A DNA stretch of 64,000 nt from Arachis hypogaea (Eukaryota; Streptophyta; Magnoliopsida; Fabales; Fabaceae). The stretch spans positions 43,832,137-43,896,136 of the forward strand of contig NC_092042.1 of NCBI RefSeq assembly GCF_003086295.3, in the 5' to 3' direction. The notes under the pieces were generated by a model, which was given only the letters and a program-made list of their open reading frames with translations, made no database searches and was not told the DNA's origin. A program made the translations under genes and the position numbers. Below are positions 60,801 through 64,000 of this stretch, piece by piece (the stretch's first letter is position 1; every line of letters starts with the position of its first letter).

Positions 60801-63749
60801 CCAAAAGAATAAATAATAAGTAATAGAAAAAGATTCATGAGGATATGTGTTATTTTAAACCTTGAGAGAATCCTAATCTGGCACGGTATAGGAACCAAAT
60901 TTAAGAATTTCATGATCCATTGCATCGTGTATAGAAAATTTTGGGAGGCCAAAAAGAACTATGGTTTCTCACATGAGAAAATAAAATATGGGTTTTGGAT
61001 CATAATTTTTTAAACATTTTGGAATAAGTTTCATTTTAACTGTTGGGTTATTAACTTATCATGAAGCCAATGCATCCATGTTGTTATTAAAGGCAGAATC
61101 TCATTCAACAATAGAAGCCTGCATGCCATTGGAGACACATCAAACCCCTATGAGAAGGCCATCTCTATTGTTGGCAAGACTTTGGCTCCCTTTGATGATG
61201 ATAACTTGATTCCATGTTTTGGCTTTGGTGATGGTAAGTCCTAAATTTTGTATTAAACCTTGCATGATAAGAAAAATTGACAAGTTTAATCAATTTGACA
61301 TGTTGTTCAATTTTACTTAATTTATTTTTTGTTATTATTGTGCAGCAACAACCCATGATCAAGAAGTGTTTAGCTTTCACAGTGATCATACACCTTGTCA
61401 TGGTTTTGAGGAAGTTCTTGCGTGCTACCAAAAAATAGTTCCAAACTTGAAACTTTCAGGTTATTTTCATATGTAGCTTTTTTTAAGCGTGTTTTTGTTA
61501 CAATCAGTTAGGTCATGATTAGTAAGTCTCTCAGGATAAAAAACAAGACCAAAAAGTTGTCTATATCCTTGTCTCCACTGTCCTTGGTGTTCTAGTTGTC
61601 TGTATCTTTTGGGTAGAATATTTTGCCTGTTTCTGTATTTGTCTCATTCTCTAAATAGGTTTGTATTTTCCCGTTCTTCTGTATTTCTGTCTAGAGACAA
61701 TTACCAAATGCCAAACGAGGCCTTAGTTCAGTATGTTTGGTTGCTAGACTTGTCACTGAAGAAATGATTTCATTTTTGTTTGCAGGACCAACTTCTTATG
61801 CTCCTGTGATCGAGGCTGCAATAGACATTGTTGAGAAAAATCACGGCCAATTCCATGTGTTGGTTATCATTGCAGATGGGCAGGTACATAGTTAATGCTA
61901 CCTCATTATGTTATGTGTTTCCATGTGTCTCTAATCTTATTCATATGAGTTTGTTTGATTTGTAAGGTTACTAGGAGTGTCAACACTGAAGATGGAGAAC
62001 TGAGTCCTCAAGAACATAAGACAATCAAAGCTATAGTTGATGCAAGGTAGACATAGATAGCTAAAACGCTGATTGATAATCTTACAGCATTCCTATTAAT
62101 GCTTATACCATTTTGTTGTTTCCAATCTTTTGATTAGCCTTTGTTAGCCTTAAACAATTTTAGTAATGTAAAATTGGTGATTTTGTATTTTGTTCCCTAT
62201 GATTAGTTTTCTCCATTAGATGCTGATAGGTTAAATCATGCTTAGAGACGTTACCATTTAATCATCCACATCAGTACTTGGCTTTGCCTAAAAGAAAATG
62301 CAGATGCTGAATAACAGTAATTTTATTTTACCTTTTTAAAAAATATTTAATTTCTGATATCAGTGAATACCCCCTTGCAATTATTCTGGTTGGGGTTGGT
62401 GATGGTCCATGGGAAGACATGCAGAAGTTTGATGACAAGATACCGGCGCGTGGTTTCGACAATTTTCAGGTATAGAACTTGCAGCTGAAAATTTCGCATA
62501 GTCTTACATTCTTTGCCAGCACTCTGTCGCAATGAAAATATCCTACTTACCCTTTTATGCAGTTTGTTAACTTCACTGGCATAATGTCTAAAAATATTGG
62601 CCCCTCTGAGAAAGAAGCAGCTTTTGCTCTAGCTGCTCTCATGGAGATCCCTTTCCAATACAAAGCAACCGTTGAATTTGGAATACTTGGGTATGATCCT
62701 TGTGACATTAGCGTAGGATTTCCTAGCTTAAAAGCAGCAAGCTATATAATATACCAAAATTACCACAAAAGATGATTTCGCTTACAAAATTACCCATGTA
62801 AGTACAAAAATTTGCCCTCTATATATACCCAAAAGACTTGATTTGCTTGACAAATCTACCCAAAAAGTGATCAATTTTCTTGTTGAATTTGTATTTTTCC
62901 ACAAATAATTGTCAGCGACATGATCTTTGGTGGGTAATTTTGGTACTTCAGTCTATATTTTTTAGATCTATGTTTGTTTAACTGAATATCTGAAAGGATT
63001 TGCTAGTTGGTATTTAAAATTTTCCTATGCTTGCCTCTTTGGAGTTTGGACAACAGACGTGTAACAGGAAGAGCGAAGAAAATAGTTCCGAAGCCTCCTC
63101 CAGTTCCTTATTCCCGGCCGGCTCCCCCTGTTCATGTAATGAGCAATGCACAAACATCACCAGCAGATGATCGGAACCAAACGGTATTTCTAACTGAAAC
63201 TTCCATGAGCAATTTCATAGTCAACGTTGTTAAGATGAGTACAAGATAAGACATAGGTTTGATTTTCTTTGGGTACAAGTAATGTGAAAGGCTTGAGGAA
63301 AAAAAATCTGCTTAGTAATTAGTTATTCATCGAACAACTTTTACTTTTTCTTTGAATTTTGCAGTTGCTTGATGACTAGTTTCGTGTTATTCTTCAGGAA
63401 AAAAAAAAGGATAAAAAGAAATTTCTGCATAAACTGTCATGCGTTGGCATTGGTATATTATTATTTACATAGAATCAGACATAAGCAAGAAAAAGGAATG
63501 CACTTTGAAAAGATACACTATTCCAACACATGAGTCTAACAATATTCCATAACATCCCAGTTAGAGAATTTGAGATAATCATTAAAATTTTGAATCATGT
63601 CTCCAAACATATGAACACATAGCAGGGTCTTCTCTTGTATCATCAAATATTGCATGCTCTATCATTTATATGCAACCAATTGAATTTTGTAGGCCTGCCC
63701 CGTATGTCTCACTAATGCAAAGGAACTGGCTTTTGGATGTGGCCACATG
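57875..63749 (+). CDS. RGLG: RGLG-type RING E3 ubiquitin ligase with copine/vWA domain, 3' end off-window
   Basis: Ten exons: 57875-58201, 60629-60713, 61093-61233, 61346-61459, 61786-61883, 61967-62046, 62364-62469, 62563-62690, 63057-63183, 63693-63749. All have GT-AG introns and compatible phases, giving 421 codons. The N-terminus [10 protein letters not shown] can be N-myristoylated (Gly2, Ala6), which fits the plasma-membrane location known for RGLG proteins. An Asn/Ser/Pro-rich region follows, then the copine-type vWA domain (about residues 90-365) with MIDAS motif DFTKSN (129-134) and [35 protein letters not shown] and [14 protein letters not shown]. The start of a C3HC4 RING (C404PVC407 ... 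C418GH420) is present; its second half must lie beyond 64000. An in-frame ATG at 57863 is possible, but 57875 has the better context (GCCATGG). RGLG1/2 are implicated in K63-linked ubiquitin, auxin and drought responses in Arabidopsis; which paralogue this is I cannot say. Confidence 0.93.
58202..60628 (+). other. RGLG intron 1 (2,427 bp)
   Basis: AT-rich, with no gene recognised. Notable contents are a (TA)n run at 60579-60598, thirty bases before the acceptor, and a 22-bp direct repeat beginning TTTTCCAAATAATGC at 59953 and 60006. I see no transposon ends. The other introns are short (83-509 bp). Confidence 0.75.
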
Positions 63750-64000
63750 GTGAGGCTCATTAAATCCTTAACTCTTTTTTCATCAGGCTCTATTGATATT
63801 TTTCTCATGATAAAAATGCAAAGACATTAAAAGTTATATAACTTGTTTGAAGGATGAGATAAATATAGAGACGGGCAAAATATTCCGTCACTATGGGATA
63901 AAATGACTTGATTTCAAACAACCTATTTTGTCACTTTATATTGTCTTTTTACATTTTATCCTGAGATACATGCCAAACACAACATTAAGGAATGTTTGGT
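63750..64000 (+). other. RGLG intron 10, start
   Basis: It begins GTGAGGCTC after the codon for Met421 and runs off the window. The remaining RING half (expected CPLCR-type pair) should be in the next exon. Confidence 0.7.

Overview
This is a plant nuclear window, most likely a legume and probably peanut (Arachis). The LTR start TGATGAGCGGATAATTT and the CTGGCGTTTAACGCCAG palindromes are ones I associate with peanut repeats; that is recognition, not a search. About 55 kb is a nested pile of LTR retrotransposons. The last 6 kb holds the 5' part of a cellular gene, an RGLG-type RING E3 ubiquitin ligase.

Nesting, read from target-site duplications (TSDs) and split LTRs. (1) Oldest visible layer: a decayed Tat-lineage element in + orientation (Tat2, 50954-~55194), with a solo LTR (51648-53260, TSD ATGAC) inside the intron of its antisense gene. 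(2) Element M, minus strand, a non-autonomous Athila-like element (2308-50953), interrupts Tat2. (3) M was then hit three times: by L0 (1-2307, + strand, runs off the left edge) in its 3' LTR; by Tat1 (4631-14548, minus, TSD GGTAT, 448-bp LTRs with no difference I could find) in its interior; and by E1 (21546-50549, + strand, TSD GCCTT) in its 5' LTR. (4) E1 contains E2 (22841-32947, TSD GATGC), which splits its 5' LTR, and E3 (34373-43097), which sits in its leader and has lost nearly all of its own 5' LTR. With insertions removed, E1 is about 10.2 kb and E2 is 10.1 kb, so the solution is self-consistent.

Coding content. Tat1 carries gag-protease-RT-RNaseH-second RNaseH-integrase in one frame with one premature stop near the C-terminus, plus an oppositely oriented spliced gene. 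M, E1, E2 and E3 carry gag and protease, no RT or RNase H, and a separate downstream ORF (ORF3, plant Transposase_32-like). They must depend on an autonomous partner.

The most unusual signals are in the non-coding parts of these elements. Imperfect palindromes recur on a 31-bp period in the LTR, leader and protease-ORF3 spacer of the E family. A covarying hairpin followed by AAGTTTGGTGT lies at the 3' polypurine-tract site of every family here and again just upstream of ORF3. The antisense Tat gene has a conserved phase-1 intron. Right of the pile are a decayed GRF zinc-finger gene, a 1,265-bp Mutator-type element with a 9-bp TSD that has captured the tail of a WRKY group IIb transcription factor, and then the RGLG gene (57875 to beyond 64000).
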